Positions 24,001-39,300 of a DNA stretch of 64,000 nt are shown here, piece by piece; position 1 is the first letter of the stretch, and every line of letters starts with the position of its first letter. Made by a program: the position numbers and the translations under genes. The DNA lies in assembly GCA_023846275.1 (NCBI GenBank), contig JAIUJO010000163.1, forward strand, positions 923,001 through 987,000, read 5' to 3'. This DNA is from Vanilla planifolia (Eukaryota > Streptophyta > Magnoliopsida > Asparagales > Orchidaceae). The notes beneath the pieces are model-generated. The model did not search any database. It was not told the DNA's origin and saw only the letters and a list, made by a program, of their open reading frames with translations.

Positions 24001-27000
24001 TTGACTTTCATCTTTGGTTTTCATGGTCATATATAACTAACCACCTTTGCATACCATTTAAAACTCTTTGAAGTTATTTTCTTCTTTTATTTGTAATGTT
24101 AAATATTAATCATAAGCTATTCTTAGTTAACATAACCTAAAATTATTTTAAAATTTTAAATATTTTATATAATACAATGTTTCTTATGACTATAAGCTTT
24201 TATTTTTTTAATAATTTATACGTTTAATTTATTTCGTAATATTTGTTATTTTCCATTTCTATTCATCAAACTTTTTTATTTGAATTATTTTGTAAGATAA
24301 ACCTTTTTGCAAAACTTAATTGAAAAATATTTTGTAAATTTTTAAATATTTGACTTTTTTCATAATTTAAATTTTTTAATTTTTTATTTACCTTTTCTTT
24401 TATACACTTTTATATTTCACTAATTTTGAAGGTTATGTCAACTTATTTTTGATATATGATATATGCATTATTAACATTTTTTATTACCAATATTCTCTAT
24501 TTCTTGTTCAAGTATTTTTGATATATGATATATACCTTTTCATTTTTTTGTTAATTTGGATATTTCTTTTTTACTTTTAATTTTCACTCTTACAATGTTT
24601 TATGTCAAAATAATTTCAAAGCTCACATTACTATGAAAGGGCTTTTTTATATTTATGTTGTTAGTTAGAAAATTAGAATTATTTTAATTATCTAAAATAT
24701 TTTTGGTTGTTTATATTTCACATTTATTATATTTAAATTATGAAAATAGCTTATGTGTGCAAATTATAAAATAAACTTTAAGTATTTAAAATTTTACTTT
24801 CTTTTATATAAATAAGTAATTCAAACAAAGTGAGATATATATAACAATATATACTGTAAATAAAAAAAATATGAAAGGGTAAGAAAAAAATAAAATAATA
24901 AGCATAATCTCTCATTTTGGATGTTTAGCTTTTTTGTACATTATGTCATTAAATGCTTTCATTTTACAAAATCAGCTTTAGAAATGTCTAAACGTAACCC
25001 ACAAGAAATTTATAATATAAATACAATGTATCCTATTTGAAAAAATTGATCTTTAAAGTATAACAATAACAAATTCCAATTTTTGAAATAGAACAACAAA
25101 ATAGACAAAGAATATAAAAAATATTGCATTGTTAAATTATGTGTGCATTAAAACATATTTTAAAACATAATTCAACATAACCTTATTTTTTAGTTCTAAA
25201 TATTTTTAATATTTAAATCAATGTTCATAAAATCCTAGTGATACATTAGCCAATATTACAATCACAAAAGTAACTTATATGTACTAAAAAGTTTATAATT
25301 GCAAAAATAATTGAAATAATAAAAATTAAAGTTTTTTTAATATTTATGTAATTTTCCTTTATAGGATCACTTTGATGCACTAATTTAACAATTATTACAA
25401 TATAGTAAAAATATATTTAAAAATCTAATAAAATTGAAAAATTAAAAATTAAAATCATAATGATTGCATGTAATTATATGGCTTCCTTTGTGGTGTGAGG
25501 ATAAAAATAAACTTCATTGAAGTATTCAAAATAAGATGATGTTGAGATATTATTAAAATAACTTATTATTTTTTAAAGATTTCAATTTTAAGTGCACAAC
25601 AAACTTTTAAAAAGTTTTTGTAAGTTATTTAATGAATGTAATATATCAAATTTATAAGAATCTAAAAGATATCTTTTTAAGTTTTAATTAATTAACTAAT
25701 GATATATCTAATTAAATGTTAGTATCTTTGTTGCTAAATGAATATTTTAAATTTTGCAAAAAAACATTCTTTGTGATAAAACTTTTAAATGTTCCAAACA
25801 AATATATGAACAAAGTGTTTTTTTGGAACTAGAACATTCCGTATCATAACATGTCTATGTAAAACATTATAATGACAAATGACTTTGTAACATAAGTAAA
25901 CACATATAAAGAGTTTAATTGTTATATTTCAAATTAATGATTTCTAATTTATAAAATATTAGAGAAATGTTCTTAAGAATTTCTTGACAGAATATTACCT
26001 AATGTAAGTAAAACAACAAAAATATTAAATTGCTGAAATAATTATGATAAAATGTTTTTTTGAAAAGGTTTATAACTCGGCAAAATCATTTTAAAATAAA
26101 TTAAAATATCATTAGAAACAAATATATATTTAATGCCAACGTGGTAGTGAAAGAATGCAGAACTCATACAACTCTTTCTAAATAGTGAAAAAATAATTTG
26201 TTTTATATAAGATTGGTAGATATTAAAAAAGCATGTACAATTAAAGAATTTTTAAGTCATAGATAAATTGTAAAAACATAATAAAAATTAATTTTAAAAA
26301 AATAACTAAATGCAAAACTACAAGATGTTATCTATGTATGAAAATAAGAAAAGTAAATTTGTTTATTTAACAAAGATAGATAATAAATAGGATGTATAAT
26401 GAAAGAGCTTATCCATAATGATAGTGTAAACAATTAGTTACTAGAAAATTATAAAGTCTTAGATTTAAAAGAATTGAAACAAATAATTAACTGAAAATGA
26501 CCAATTTTACCTACAGAAAAAATGTAAATATATGAAAAAAAGTTAATTATTATAATAAAAAAAATTATTTATTGACATTTCAAAAATATAATTTTTTTCA
26601 TAATATTACAAATTAAACATGCTTAATATTACAAAAAAAATGTTCAAAATTACAAACATAAATAAAACAATTATGATAAGGGTGTAAATAAAACATTAAA
26701 AGTTGTGCACATATTATTTATAAAAAATATTTTCATCCTATAAAGCATAGTAAATTTGAAAGGAAAAGGACCAAACTCTTAATTTTATTTAAACAGTAAA
26801 TTTTTTAATATAACTACAAAAAACTTTAAATAAACAGTGTAACTATGAAATAAAGGAAGACCATTACTTTCCATAAAAAAAAAAATTTAGTTGGACATAG
26901 ATAATGCATGAGTCTTGTCAAGACTAATTGGTATACAAAGAGATGTATGACAAGTACTAGTACATGATTCAAAAGAGTGAAAATATGCTTAAAAAAATTG

Positions 27001-29134
27001 ATTGAGTAGGAGGATGATTTAGATAGTCACAGTATGCATAAATATTGGGTAATACATATGCATAAAATAATGGATCAACGTAGCTGCAATAATAAAACAA
27101 AAGAACTAAGATGACTATTTATGGATATAATTTTAATTATTTAGAAATTTTATTATTTCTTATCTTAGTTAGTTGAATACTTAGTTCTTACACAATATTT
27201 TTGTGATGTGAAAATCATTACACTATTTTTTAATTTTTTTATTAAATATTTCATATCATGAATATCAAAATCTACTTGATCTATCTATATACTATAGAGC
27301 TTAATCAATTGATTCTTGACACAATAGAACATTAACCTCTCTATCGATCCAAATGTAGTAATTTGCCATCTAGAGCATTTCTTTTACATTGTACTTTGGG
27401 TTAGAACTATTAAACCATTCACTTGATACTCATTTGACACATGAGTTTATTTTCATCCTACTCATGACAAGAGGCATCACTTTCCATAATATTTATGTAG
27501 GATAAAATGTTTATCGCTATTCACAAGTTTAGTCAGTGAAACATATGGATAAAAAATAGTGAATAGTTAAAATCTAAATAGTTTAATCAACCATTGGTTT
27601 AATGTTAAATCAATGAGAATAGAAATTACGTTAACACAAAATATTTAATTAAAAATGCTTATAAATACAAATAATTACATGCACTTTACCATAATAATTA
27701 TGGAGTTGAACACCAGTTATTATGCTTTATTTGATGATAATACCTAAGTATTTATAATAAATTTTTTTTAGTGAATTTTAAGATTTTGGATAGTAGATGT
27801 TTAAGTTAATCGAAGAATCTACATAAGAGAAAACATTAGATCTTATGAAGAATCTATTCGTTTTAGTGACTAGTTATAAAGAGATTCATTTTGAATTTAA
27901 TTTTAAAATTTTCTCTTTTATTTTTATTAAATTATTATGTATTATTGAAATTATTTTTTAACAAAATCTAAAACTAAACTTCATCGTGACTATAATTTAT
28001 ATTTAAATTAATTATCTTCAGAAATAAAGGTCTCCAATTTCTTTTTGAAAATCATCTTACCTTGATATCATACTCGACAACCTCATTCCAAAGATGCAAA
28101 AAGTAAATTAAGAAAAAAAGGCCTTAATAAAACTAACTCAAGCCTGAGCTTTCCTAAGCATAGAGTAAAGGCATAGCTCTTGAACCACCCATATGCTATA
28201 CTATGTTGTCTCAGAATCACTCTTAAACCTTTTATTTGGTTATTAGTCAATAAGAGTTATGATCTTTGAAGCGATCCAAGGGGTAGCCAAACTCATATTT
28301 TTTACAAATTTTATATGCATAAGTAAAGCATATATACGACTATCTCATGTCCAAATAAACAATGTGTGCTAAAAATTCAAAATTTGTTTTTGCATATATC
28401 ACTTCAAATATGTGGTAGAGGGTGTGCACTATTTGATTTGGTGGTAACATTAAATAATCTAAAATTCATTTGACTATCTAAAACATGCTGATCCAAATCT
28501 TTTGCTTGATCCCATAATTTGATTGATTAAACAATCAAATATTAATTCATCTTTCTTAAAATGTATTGATTTAAATCAAATTGCTTTGTCATTCAATTTT
28601 TAAGATTGAATGCCAGAAATTTTATCCCATTTCTAAACTACGTTGATTTAAAAATACAATATTTTTATATTATAATGGTCAAGATTAAAATCAATCATGC
28701 ATTAATCATTACCTTGATTCGGTCATTTAATTTTCCATTTTAATAGTTTACATTAAAATCTACCACATGGCTATCATTTACTTTTTATAGGAAATCGAAC
28801 TTTTTATCTAACAATCTATATTAAAATCAATCATGCATCTCTTATTTATCTTTATCTATCCTAGACTTGGAAAGTCCTATTGACATTTAATGGATTGTTA
28901 TAGTTATTTTATAAACACTTTTGGGCCACCCTAACTCATTATTTATTGTAAACTACTATTTTTGAATAAAGAATTAATTAGAGCTATTCTACCCATAACA
29001 ATATGTAGGAATATTGGTAACTATTTTTAGTCATAATATTTTTATAATTTTTTTAAATATTAAAAAATTATTGAAAGAATCAATAATTTGTTCAGCCAAC
29101 AAAATTTATATCTTATAAAGTACTATTAATCATT
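24001..29134. other. Extremely AT-rich region without genes
   Basis: Roughly 5 kb has long A and T runs and no open frame of note. One small repeat is visible: 'tatttttgatatatgatata' occurs at about 24,446 and 24,516. At 28,020-28,850 the texture changes to a less biased stretch with recurring 'aatcaat/attgatt' words, for example 'ttaaaatcaatcatgca' at about 28,686 and 28,831. It may be part of an unrecognised repeat. I see no tRNA, rRNA or organellar sequence. The satellite begins at the right edge without a clear boundary signal. Confidence 0.5.
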
Positions 29135-29238
29135 ATTTGCATTCATTGTATCCCTTATAAAGGAGATTGACTGTAGCTTCTTTTATTACCAAATAAGGTA
29201 CAAATCAAAATAACACATAAAACAAGTCAAAATATAAA

Positions 29239-29274
29239 ATATATATATATATATATACATAGCTATATATATAT
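29239..29274. repeat. AT microsatellite at the start of satellite array A
   Basis: Two AT runs separated by 'catagct', at the A/T spacer slot of the first recognisable satellite unit. Confidence 0.9.
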
Positions 29275-31380
29275 GAAGAATTAACAGCATAGACATAATT
29301 TGAATGAGTCCAACCACCTTAGGTTTGTCTTTATTAGAATTACTATGATTTATTAAACTAAGAAGTCATAAATAATAACAATAATTTTTTTATATCATTT
29401 AATATATATTAGTATTGAAATAAGACAAACTAAAGTAATGTAATATAAACAAATCAATAAGATGAAAAGGCCACACGATTAGAGGATGAAAATTTCAATG
29501 CACAAAGACAAAATTTAAATAAAAAAATCTAAAAAGATGAGATAAAATATACATCAAAGATTCATTACATGATTTTCGGGGAGATTGATGGTAAAACGCT
29601 TAACTACAAAAAAAGTTACAAATTGGAATACTTAGTAAAGCATTCCAAGACCCAAGGAATGAAAATATTTTAAATTATAAAATAAATATTTATTTAGATA
29701 GTCCTCATTAATTAAGTCCAATAATTATCCTTTCTCCTTCACTAAAGCTCATCTAGAATTATTATGAATTTCCAAAGTAAAAAACTAAAAAAGTTAAAAG
29801 TTATGTTTTTAATATTAAGAAAACTTATGTTGCCACTAAAAATAGATAAACTGAAGTAATGTCATATAACTAAATCAAAGAGAGATAAATGTGACATGAG
29901 GGGAGAATTAGAACTTCTTAGAAATATAAAAAAATAACTAAAAATTGATAGAAAAGAGTTGACTCGTGTCAGATGTTGCATTGCAAGATATTATTGAGAT
30001 AGTGTTAACATATTCAATCATCAAATTTAGTATGATGTGTTGTCTTATAAAGTGTGTTGAAACATTTAAATGTAATTATTTAAAAATATAAAATTCAATA
30101 TTTTATTGAATAGAGCTCGCTAATATAAGATAGAATAATTTTTTTAGCCTTATTTTTAATTGCACCTTTATGTATCATAAATAGCAATAGATTATTATTT
30201 TAATATTACATAACATAAAACAAAGCTTAAAAGAGATTAATTGATGTAACATAATTAACCAAATTAAAAGGATGTAATAAATCACATGATAAGAGAATTT
30301 GTTTCATAGTAATGCATCTATAAAAAGTCAAATAATTTGAACAAGTAAGATGAATTATATAGAAAAATGGTATTCCAAGAAACTAAGGAGATTGAGTTAA
30401 GCCTTTTTGATCATCAAATCTGGTATGACTAAAAACAATTCATGAAATAGACCAAAACTCTTGAAAGGAAAATATTTCAAAATGACTAAATAAATATTTT
30501 TTTAGAGCTTTTTGAGATGAATGTGATAATATTTTTTCATCTAATTTTGATATTGTTTTGAATTATTTGGATTCATCAAGCTAATAAGCATGAATAATAA
30601 CAAAATACTTTTTTAGTATTAACAAAATATATGTTAAACATGAAATGAGAAAATTTAAACAATGTATTATAAGTAGAATATAGCAAAGTATATGTCACAT
30701 AAGAAGGGAATTTTATTAAAAAGTAATATAACCAAACATAGACAAAATTTTTGTAAAAACAAAGAGAAATTTTATACAATTTTGTAATCTAAGATTCTAA
30801 GGAGATTTACAGTGCTATACAAAAACCTTAATTTAAATACTAATTGAAATGTCATGATGAATAAAAGAAGTAAGAAAATATGATATTCAAAAGTAGAAAT
30901 GAAAATTTAATTTGATAGAGCTTGTTGAGATGAGTATAAGGACATTTGTTTCATCTTGATCACAGCACATTTGAAATGTTTGACAATTACGGGAGTGAAT
31001 AAGAAAAACTAATTATAGCTTAGTTTTTAAAATACAAAATAATTAAATATTAAATTTCCTTTGAGATAAATTAAAGCAATTTAATCTAACCTAATTTAAG
31101 TGATGTAAATTTTTCATGAGGAGAATTAGTGTTTTAAAGTAATATAGCAAAATTAAAGAAAAAATATTCAAGAATTAAGGTAAATTATATTTGAAAATTG
31201 CCTTCCAAAATACTAATGAGATTGAGTATGAAATCCTTAATTATCAAATTAGTTATGAATCAAATTTTCTTCTAAAGTGTGACAAAACCCCAAGAAAATA
31301 AAGTATTTGAAAATATATAATTTGACAAGAAGTTTGATAAATCTTATAGAGGTGAGTATAATGCTCCTTATTTCATGTCA

Positions 31381-31665
31381 ATCAAACCTCATTTATTATT
31401 ACTACAAATCACAAAAAAACATAAGCATAAAAAAAAATTTATTTTCTAATACAAAGTGGTTATATATTATAACTAAAAACTACATTAAATGGTCACATGA
31501 GAGTTGATTAAGAGTTGCAAAGTATCAAATCTCATTTATTATTACTACAAATCCCAAAATGACATAAGCAAAAAAAAAATTATTTTTTCAATACTAAGTG
31601 GTTAAATATTAAAACTAAAAACTATATTAAATTGTCACATGAGAGTTGATAAAGATTTGCAAAGT
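31381..31665 (+). repeat. Partial-monomer tandem duplication, unit about 142 bp
   Basis: Copy 1 (31,381-31,523) and copy 2 (31,524-31,665) share 'ctcatttattattactacaa', 'gtggtta.atatta' and 'gtcacatgagagttgat'. The marker 'gtcacat' lies at 31,492 and 31,634. This pair is far more alike than neighbouring monomers are, so it arose late, within one satellite unit. Confidence 0.8.
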
Positions 31666-33240
31666 ATTATAACAAAATAGAAGTGAAAAATTTTAAAATA
31701 AATGGCATAAAAGTAAATGAAAGGTGCATTCAAAGATGCAAAATAGATCGAGTGCTGCACCTTTGATCGTTTAATATTGTGAGAATTAAAATCTATCAGA
31801 ATGCATGCCAAAACCTAAGAAAATAAAAATATGTCACAACATAAAAATAAATATTTAATTTAATAGAGTTGATAAAGAGGTGTCTAATAATATTTTTGGA
31901 TCTCAATTAAATCTCATTAACATTTACTGTTAACCATAAGATTTAAATGAGCATAAATAATAAATTATTACTATTTTAATATTAATATATATATATTGAT
32001 GTTGAAATGACATAAATTGATGTACTATATTATGTCTTATTGAAAGCACTGTTAATGTTGCAAAAGAGGAGAAATAGTGTGTCACATTAATATAAAAAAA
32101 TTGAAAGTAAACAATTTAAGAGAATGACATAATTTCGACCTGAAAGTTGCATTCTTTGACATGAAAATATTTGGGTGTGACATCCTCGACCTTGAGGTTA
32201 CTTGTGTTTTAATATGTCTCATAATGAAAGGCCCTTAAAAATGAGGTTTTCGATATGAGTTCATTAACCTTTGTTTAATCTCAACAATATCCTATCTTAA
32301 ATACTATTAAATATAAATTTAAATAAGCATAACAAAGAAAAATATTAATTTTTTAAAAATATAGAAAAAATATACTTTAAATTTTAAGTGAGTTAAATTA
32401 GAACAAGGTAATATAATTAAATCAAAGTACTATGAATGTTACACAAAATGAGATTTAGAGTCACAAATTTGTATTATCAAATCAAATCAAATGATTTAAA
32501 GAAATAAGAAATATTTCATATTAAAGTTACTTTCTCAGACACTAAGGAGATTGCATGTAACATCCTCAATTAAAAAAATCTGTTATGAGTCAAAATGACT
32601 CATAAAGCATTACAAAACTTAGAAAGTAAAACATTTCTCAAAAATCTAGAAATTAATACTAATTTGGATAAATCTTAATTAGAAGCTCTAATGATAATTT
32701 TTTTCATGGTTGTAATATTTTTGTAATTACAATGAAGCAACAAATTAAATAAGCATAAATAATAATAAATTATTTTACTGATGCTAATTAAACATACATT
32801 AACATTGAAAAGAGATAAATTTAGGAAATATAAAATAAACCAGTGAAAGCAATATAAAGGTCAAAAGAGAGGACATTTAGTATTAAATAGTAATACAACA
32901 AAATAAAAATTATTATATCTTAAAAAACATGTCAAATTTGTATGTAAATTGCATTTCTAGATACTTAAGAGATAGAGTAATACATACTTAATCATCAAAT
33001 CCGATACGAAAAAAAAAATTCTCATACAAAATTTCAAAATATTAGAAAATAAAATATTAAAAAAAATTAAAAATAATATTTCATTGAATAAATATTTTTA
33101 AGGTAACTCTGACAGTGTTTATTTCTTGTGGACTGGACCAAATTTTGCATTGCTATGAATTACAAATTAAGATAAGTATAAACAATAACAACTAATTATT
33201 TTACAACTTTAAATATTTATTAAAGTTGTAATGAGATTAA

Positions 33241-33300
33241 TTAAAATAATATAATATATCCATATTAAAATAAAATAATATATCCAAATTAAAATAATGT
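33241..33300 (+). repeat. 24-bp tandem subrepeat inside a satellite unit
   Basis: 'ttaaaata' starts at 33,241, 33,265 and 33,289, with 'aatatatcca' between the copies. It sits in the 'gaagtaatgtaatataacca' part of the monomer. The equivalent place in the inverted array at 45,547 has the same expansion length. Confidence 0.7.
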
Positions 33301-36300
33301 AAGTCTCACAAAAGGCGAGATTTTGAGTTATGCAATAAAATCACAAAATCAAAGAAAAAACAACTCGGAAATAAGCTAGGTTTTTTGGAAAGTTGCATTC
33401 CAAGATATTAATGAGATGAAGGGTAGCATCCTTGATCAACAAATCAGTTTTGAATCACACTGTCTCATAAAAGCATATAAAAACTATAAAAAATGAAATA
33501 TACGAAGACAATGTGAACACTTAATTGGTTGGAGCTCATTGAGATGAGTTTAACAATTTTTTTTGTCTGATCAAACCATTGTTAGAATTACTACTAATTA
33601 TAAAATTAAATAAGCATAAAGAATTATAAATTCTTATTTAAACAACAAATAACATATTTTAATACTCAAATGAGATGAAGTAAAGCATTGTAATATGAAC
33701 TAATCAAAATGATGTAAAGGTAAAAATTATGAAAGTTAAAATTTCTTTGTATAATTAAAAAAAGTCAAAATATTCCAAAAAATGACATAATTTGTACGAT
33801 AATGTTTCACTTCAAGATACTATGATGATTTAGTGTAACATCCTCCTTTATCATATAATGTATGAATCAAAATGGCTCATACAACATAATAAACCCAAGG
33901 AAGTTAACAAATTTAAAGTTATAAAAAAGAATGTTTAATGGGATGGAGCTTGTCAAGCCATGTCTAACACTTTTCTTTTCCTTATCGATCCTTGTTTGTA
34001 GTCACTATGAATTAAAAAATTAATTAAGCTAAAAAAGTGATAAATTATAATATTATGACCATGCAAATAATTATTAAAACTTGAATATGATAAACTAATG
34101 TAATGAAGTATAAGCAAATCAAAATGAAGTAAATGTCACATTAAAGAAGATTTCGCATTACATAGTGATATAACTAAAACTAATTTGAAGAAATGAGATA
34201 AGTTGTGTAAGAATGTTACATTCGAAGATATTAAGGAGGTTCATGTATCATGTTCGACCACTTGATCATGTAAAAATTAAAATGGCTATTAAAACATGCT
34301 TAAACCTTAGAGAATATAATTTCAAAAATATTAAATGAGAATGTTCGATTTGATATATCATGTTGAGGTGAGTGAACAATTAGTTGAACAAAGTTCTTTA
34401 ACATAACATAACCAAATAAGAGAAGAATTATAGTTCATAGAGATATAAGTTAATAAAAGCATACAATGTCAAGAAATGAATAAAATTATATGTCAAACTA
34501 ACATCATATGATACTAAGTAGATTGAGGGAAATAAGAGATCATCAAATAAGCTAATAGTTGAAATGTTTAGTAAAGCATGTTAAAACTCTAGAAAATGAA
34601 ATAACTAAAAAAATTAATATTTACTTATAGCTCTTTGACATAAGTTCAATAAGATTTATTTTGCTCTATTTAACCTTGGTTGGAATTACTTCTAATTGCT
34701 ATCTTAACAAGCATAAATAGTAAAGAAAAAATTATTTTAAAATAATACAGTATATATTAATGCTAAAATAAGCATAGGAAAATGAATATAATCTAATCAT
34801 CACATGAGGTAAAACTTAAAATTTTAAAGTAATATAACTAAATAAAAAAATTTGAAAAAATGACATAACTTTTATGAGAATGTTACATTCCAAGATAATA
34901 AGATGTTAGAGTGAAACATCCTAAATAATCAAATCATGTCCCAATAAAAAATATCTCTTTAAACATGAAAAGCATTAGAAATTAATGTATTAATAAAATT
35001 AAAAAGAATATTTAATTGGATATATCCAATTGAAGAATGTCTAATGATGCCTACTTTTTCTCGATTAGTGCTCATTTTGAATTACAATTATTTACCAAAA
35101 ACATAATCATAATTAATAATAAACCTATATTTTAAAAGTATGTAAATAAATATTAAATATAAATTAAATTAAAAAAAGAAAAATAATCTAAATCAATTGG
35201 ACATAATTGTGCATTACAATATAACCAAATGAAAATAAGACAATTGATGAAACTAGATAAATTTTAAGAGAAAGTTGCATTCCAACACAATAAAATATCA
35301 AGTTTAACAACCTCAACAATAATGCTTGATACATATTTAAGAGACTTGTAAGGAATGCAAAAATCTTATAAAATAACATATTTAAAATTATAAATTTAAG
35401 CATTTGTAAGGATTGATCTCATTAAGATGTGATTGGATTTATTATGATATTGTAATATAAATTAGCAATAATAATAATAAATTATTATTATAACATTGAA
35501 GAATATTTCTTAAATTTTAAATGAAAAAATAATAAGCAAGTTAATCTTATCAAATCAATTTCATGTAAAGGGCACACAGATGAATTTAGATTTACATAAC
35601 AAATTAACTAAATCAAAGTAAAGAATTCGAAAAAATTGGAGAAATTGAACAAGAAAATTTCTTTCCATGATATTAAGATTATTGGCTTGAACATCGTTCA
35701 TCATCAAATGAGATACAAATTGAAATGTCTCATGAAAAAGTTAAAATTCAAAGCATAATACTTAAAATTATATGCATGAATGTGTAATTGGATAATGCTC
35801 ATCACAGTGAGCCCAATGGCTTTCATTTCATCTCCATCAAACCTCATTTAAAATTACTACAATTTATGAAATAAAATATAGATAAATAAATATACATTAC
35901 AAATTTAATATTAAGTAAATATATTTTAATGTCTAAATGAGATAAATTGAAGTAATATGATATAAAAAATTAAAAGAAATGAAAAGGTCATATTAGAAGA
36001 GAATTAGAGTTTCATTGTACATTACATTCTAAGGTGCTCAAGAGATCAAGTAGACCATCATTGCCATCAAATAAGGTACTTATAAAATATTTGTAAAAGC
36101 AATGTAAAAGTCCCATGAGAAGAGATTTAGAATTACATAAACAAAACTGAAATGAAAAGTTTGATGAAATAAGATAAATTGTATGGGTATGTCATCTGCC
36201 CAGGTTTTAAAAGGATCGAGTCAAACATCCTCGATCATAAAATCTTGTATGGATTGAAATGCCTCTAAAAGTGTGTCAAAACCATAGAAAATCAAATATT

Positions 36301-39300
36301 ATAAATTATAAAAGTGAACATTTAATTGAATAGGGTTTTTCAACATGAGTTGAGTGACTTTGATTTCATTTTGATTGAACCTTGTTTGAAATTAACAAGA
36401 AATTTTGAAATATCTGAAATAAATAATTTGAAAAATATAATTTAAACTCTAAGTAAATACACAATAAAGCTAGAATTAGATATATTGAAGTAATGTATTA
36501 TCACATCATTGATGTAATAGAAAGGTCACATGAAAGGAGAATTATAGTTTCATTGCAATATAAGAAAATAATAGCAAAAACTATCAAAAAAATGTGATAA
36601 AGTTCATAGTAAAGTTGCATTACAAAACACTAAGGGGACCAAGTGTAATATCCTCGATCATCAAACAAAGTGTAAGTTAAAATACCTTTTAAAGCACATA
36701 AAAAAATAGAAAATAATTTTTTCAAAATATTAAAAAATCCATTTAACAAGATGAAACTCATTGAGATGCGACAAAAATATCACTTTTGTCATATCGATGG
36801 TACCTTGTGAAGATATATTACAAATTATAAAATTAAATAAAGCACAAATAAAAATAAATAAAAATATAACATTACTTTTATAATAAAAAGAAATATATTA
36901 AATCATAAATTTTTTGAAGTAAATAAATAAAAAATAAAAAATCAAGGAAATGTAGAGGTCACGTAGAGGGACATTTAGAGCAAAATAATAATATAAACAA
37001 ATTAAGGCAAACAAATTTAATAAGAGATAAGTTGCACAAAAAATTCCTTCCCAAGATACTAAGGAGTTCAGTTACAACTTTGTAGATTATTAAATAACAA
37101 AAAAAACTTTTGTGCAAAACCACAAAAATAAAATATTTAAAATATGAAAAATATTTTTAACATTATATTATTCATTGCATCGAGCCTGTTGAAATTTATT
37201 TTGCCTTGATTTTTCCTAAATTGGGTACTATAAATTACAAAAGTAAATATCCACAAGAAATAAAAACTATTATTCTAATGTTAAGGAAACATATATTAAA
37301 GATAAAAAAAAGTAATAAAACTAAGTCAACGACATGTGAAGGTAACATAATGGTGGTTTTTGGTTTACAATGTAATATCAACAAATAAAAGAAAAAAAAT
37401 TAAGAAATGACAAATTGAAAGGGAAAGTGGTCTTTTGAGAAAATTAACTGGCCTAGATCAATTTTCTTGATCATGAAATTAAGTATAATTAAAAAGATCT
37501 AGCTAAATATACAGAAAAAAGTAAAATATATCTAAATGTAAAAAGGAATATTTGATTATTTGTAGCCCTTTAATGGGAATCTAACGATGTGTATTTTGTC
37601 TCTTTTAGACACCATTTGAAATTACTAGAAGTTGTAAAAGTAAATAAATATAAGTAAAAAGATGTTATTGTTTTATTCTTAAGTATATATTAATCCAAAA
37701 ATTAGATAAATTAAAACAATTTTATATGACTAAGTCAATGGATTGTGTAGGTTACATGACAAGGGAAATAGAATAGCATAACGATATAAGAAAATTAATG
37801 CAAAGTGTTTTGAGAAAATGTTATAAATTGCATTAAAAAGCTAACTTTCCAAAATACTAAGATAATCGAAGGTATTATTCTAAATCATCAAATTTCATAT
37901 GAATCAAAATGTCTTGTAAGCTATTAAAAAAAATCCTTATTAAAGAAAATATTTAAAAACTTTAAATGAGTATTTAATTGGTTATTCTAGTTGAGACAAG
38001 TCAAATAATTTTTTTCTATTATTTAAATTACTAAAAATTAACCAAATGAATATTCCTTAATTGGAATACATTATGATTTCAATATTAAGTAATTATACAA
38101 GAAGTTAAAACGAGATAAATTGAAATATTAAATATAACAAAATAAAAAGAATGTAATGCTCAAATGAGAAGAGAGAGAGTAATATAGTAATATAACAAAA
38201 GAAAGACAAAAAATTAAAGAATGAAAAGTTTTCTCAATGTTCCATTCAAAGACAATACGAAGATCGAGTGTAGAATACTAGATAATCAAGTTTGCTACAA
38301 AATCAATTCTGACGTAAAACATGTTAAAATAATAGAAAATAAAACATTTAGAAATTTAAAATTTAATTTTTAATTATATAGGGCTTTTTAAAATGTGACC
38401 TACGACATTTTTTTGTCTATGTTGAACCTCGTTGGCAATACTCAAATTACAGAAGTACTTTAAAAAGATGAAGCAATACATTATTTCCATAACAACAAAA
38501 TACACTTTTTAGCTAAAATGCGATAAATTAGAACAAGTTAATATTATAAAATTAATAGATGCAGAAGTCACACAAGAATACGATTTTAGTTTCATAGAAA
38601 TATGATAAAATCAAAACATAATGTACGTATCAAAGTATCATATGAAGCATGAAAAATCTCTAGAAGAATAGTTAAAATATAAAAATGAATATTTAATTTG
38701 ATAAAACTTTTCGGGATGACTCTTATGATGTTTCTTTAAAAAATTCTTCAATTGACCATATTTGGAATTGCTAGAAATTATTAAAGTAATTATATAATAA
38801 CATTAAGTAAATATACAATAGTGCTATAGTTAGGTAAATTAAAAGAATGTAATAAACAAAACTGAAGCAATATGAAAGTCAGATGTGAAATGAATTAGAG
38901 TTACAAAAAGATATAATAAAATTAAGGAAAACATTTGAAGGAATATGATAAATTATATGTGAAAGTTAACCTCCGTGAGATTAAGGATATCAACTGTAAC
39001 AATTTAAATCATCATTTTAGATATGAAATAAAATGTCTCATAAAACAAGCCAAAACTCAACTAAATAAAACATGAAAAATTTTTAATGATTATCAAATAT
39101 GATAGACCTCATTGAGTTGAGAACAATCAAGTTTGTTTCATCTTAATTAGACTTAGCTTGGAATTATTACAAATTATTAAATTAATAAGGAAATACAATA
39201 ACAAACGTTCACTTTTGTATTAAGCAAATATATTTTAATATTAGAATAATATGAATTGAAGCAAAGTAATAAAATTTAATTTGTACAATATAAATGTTAC

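Noticed and set aside
24001-29134. tRNA, rRNA or organelle-derived sequence in the AT-rich gap
   Set aside because: Nothing resembling a cloverleaf, conserved rRNA block or plastid gene could be read on either strand.
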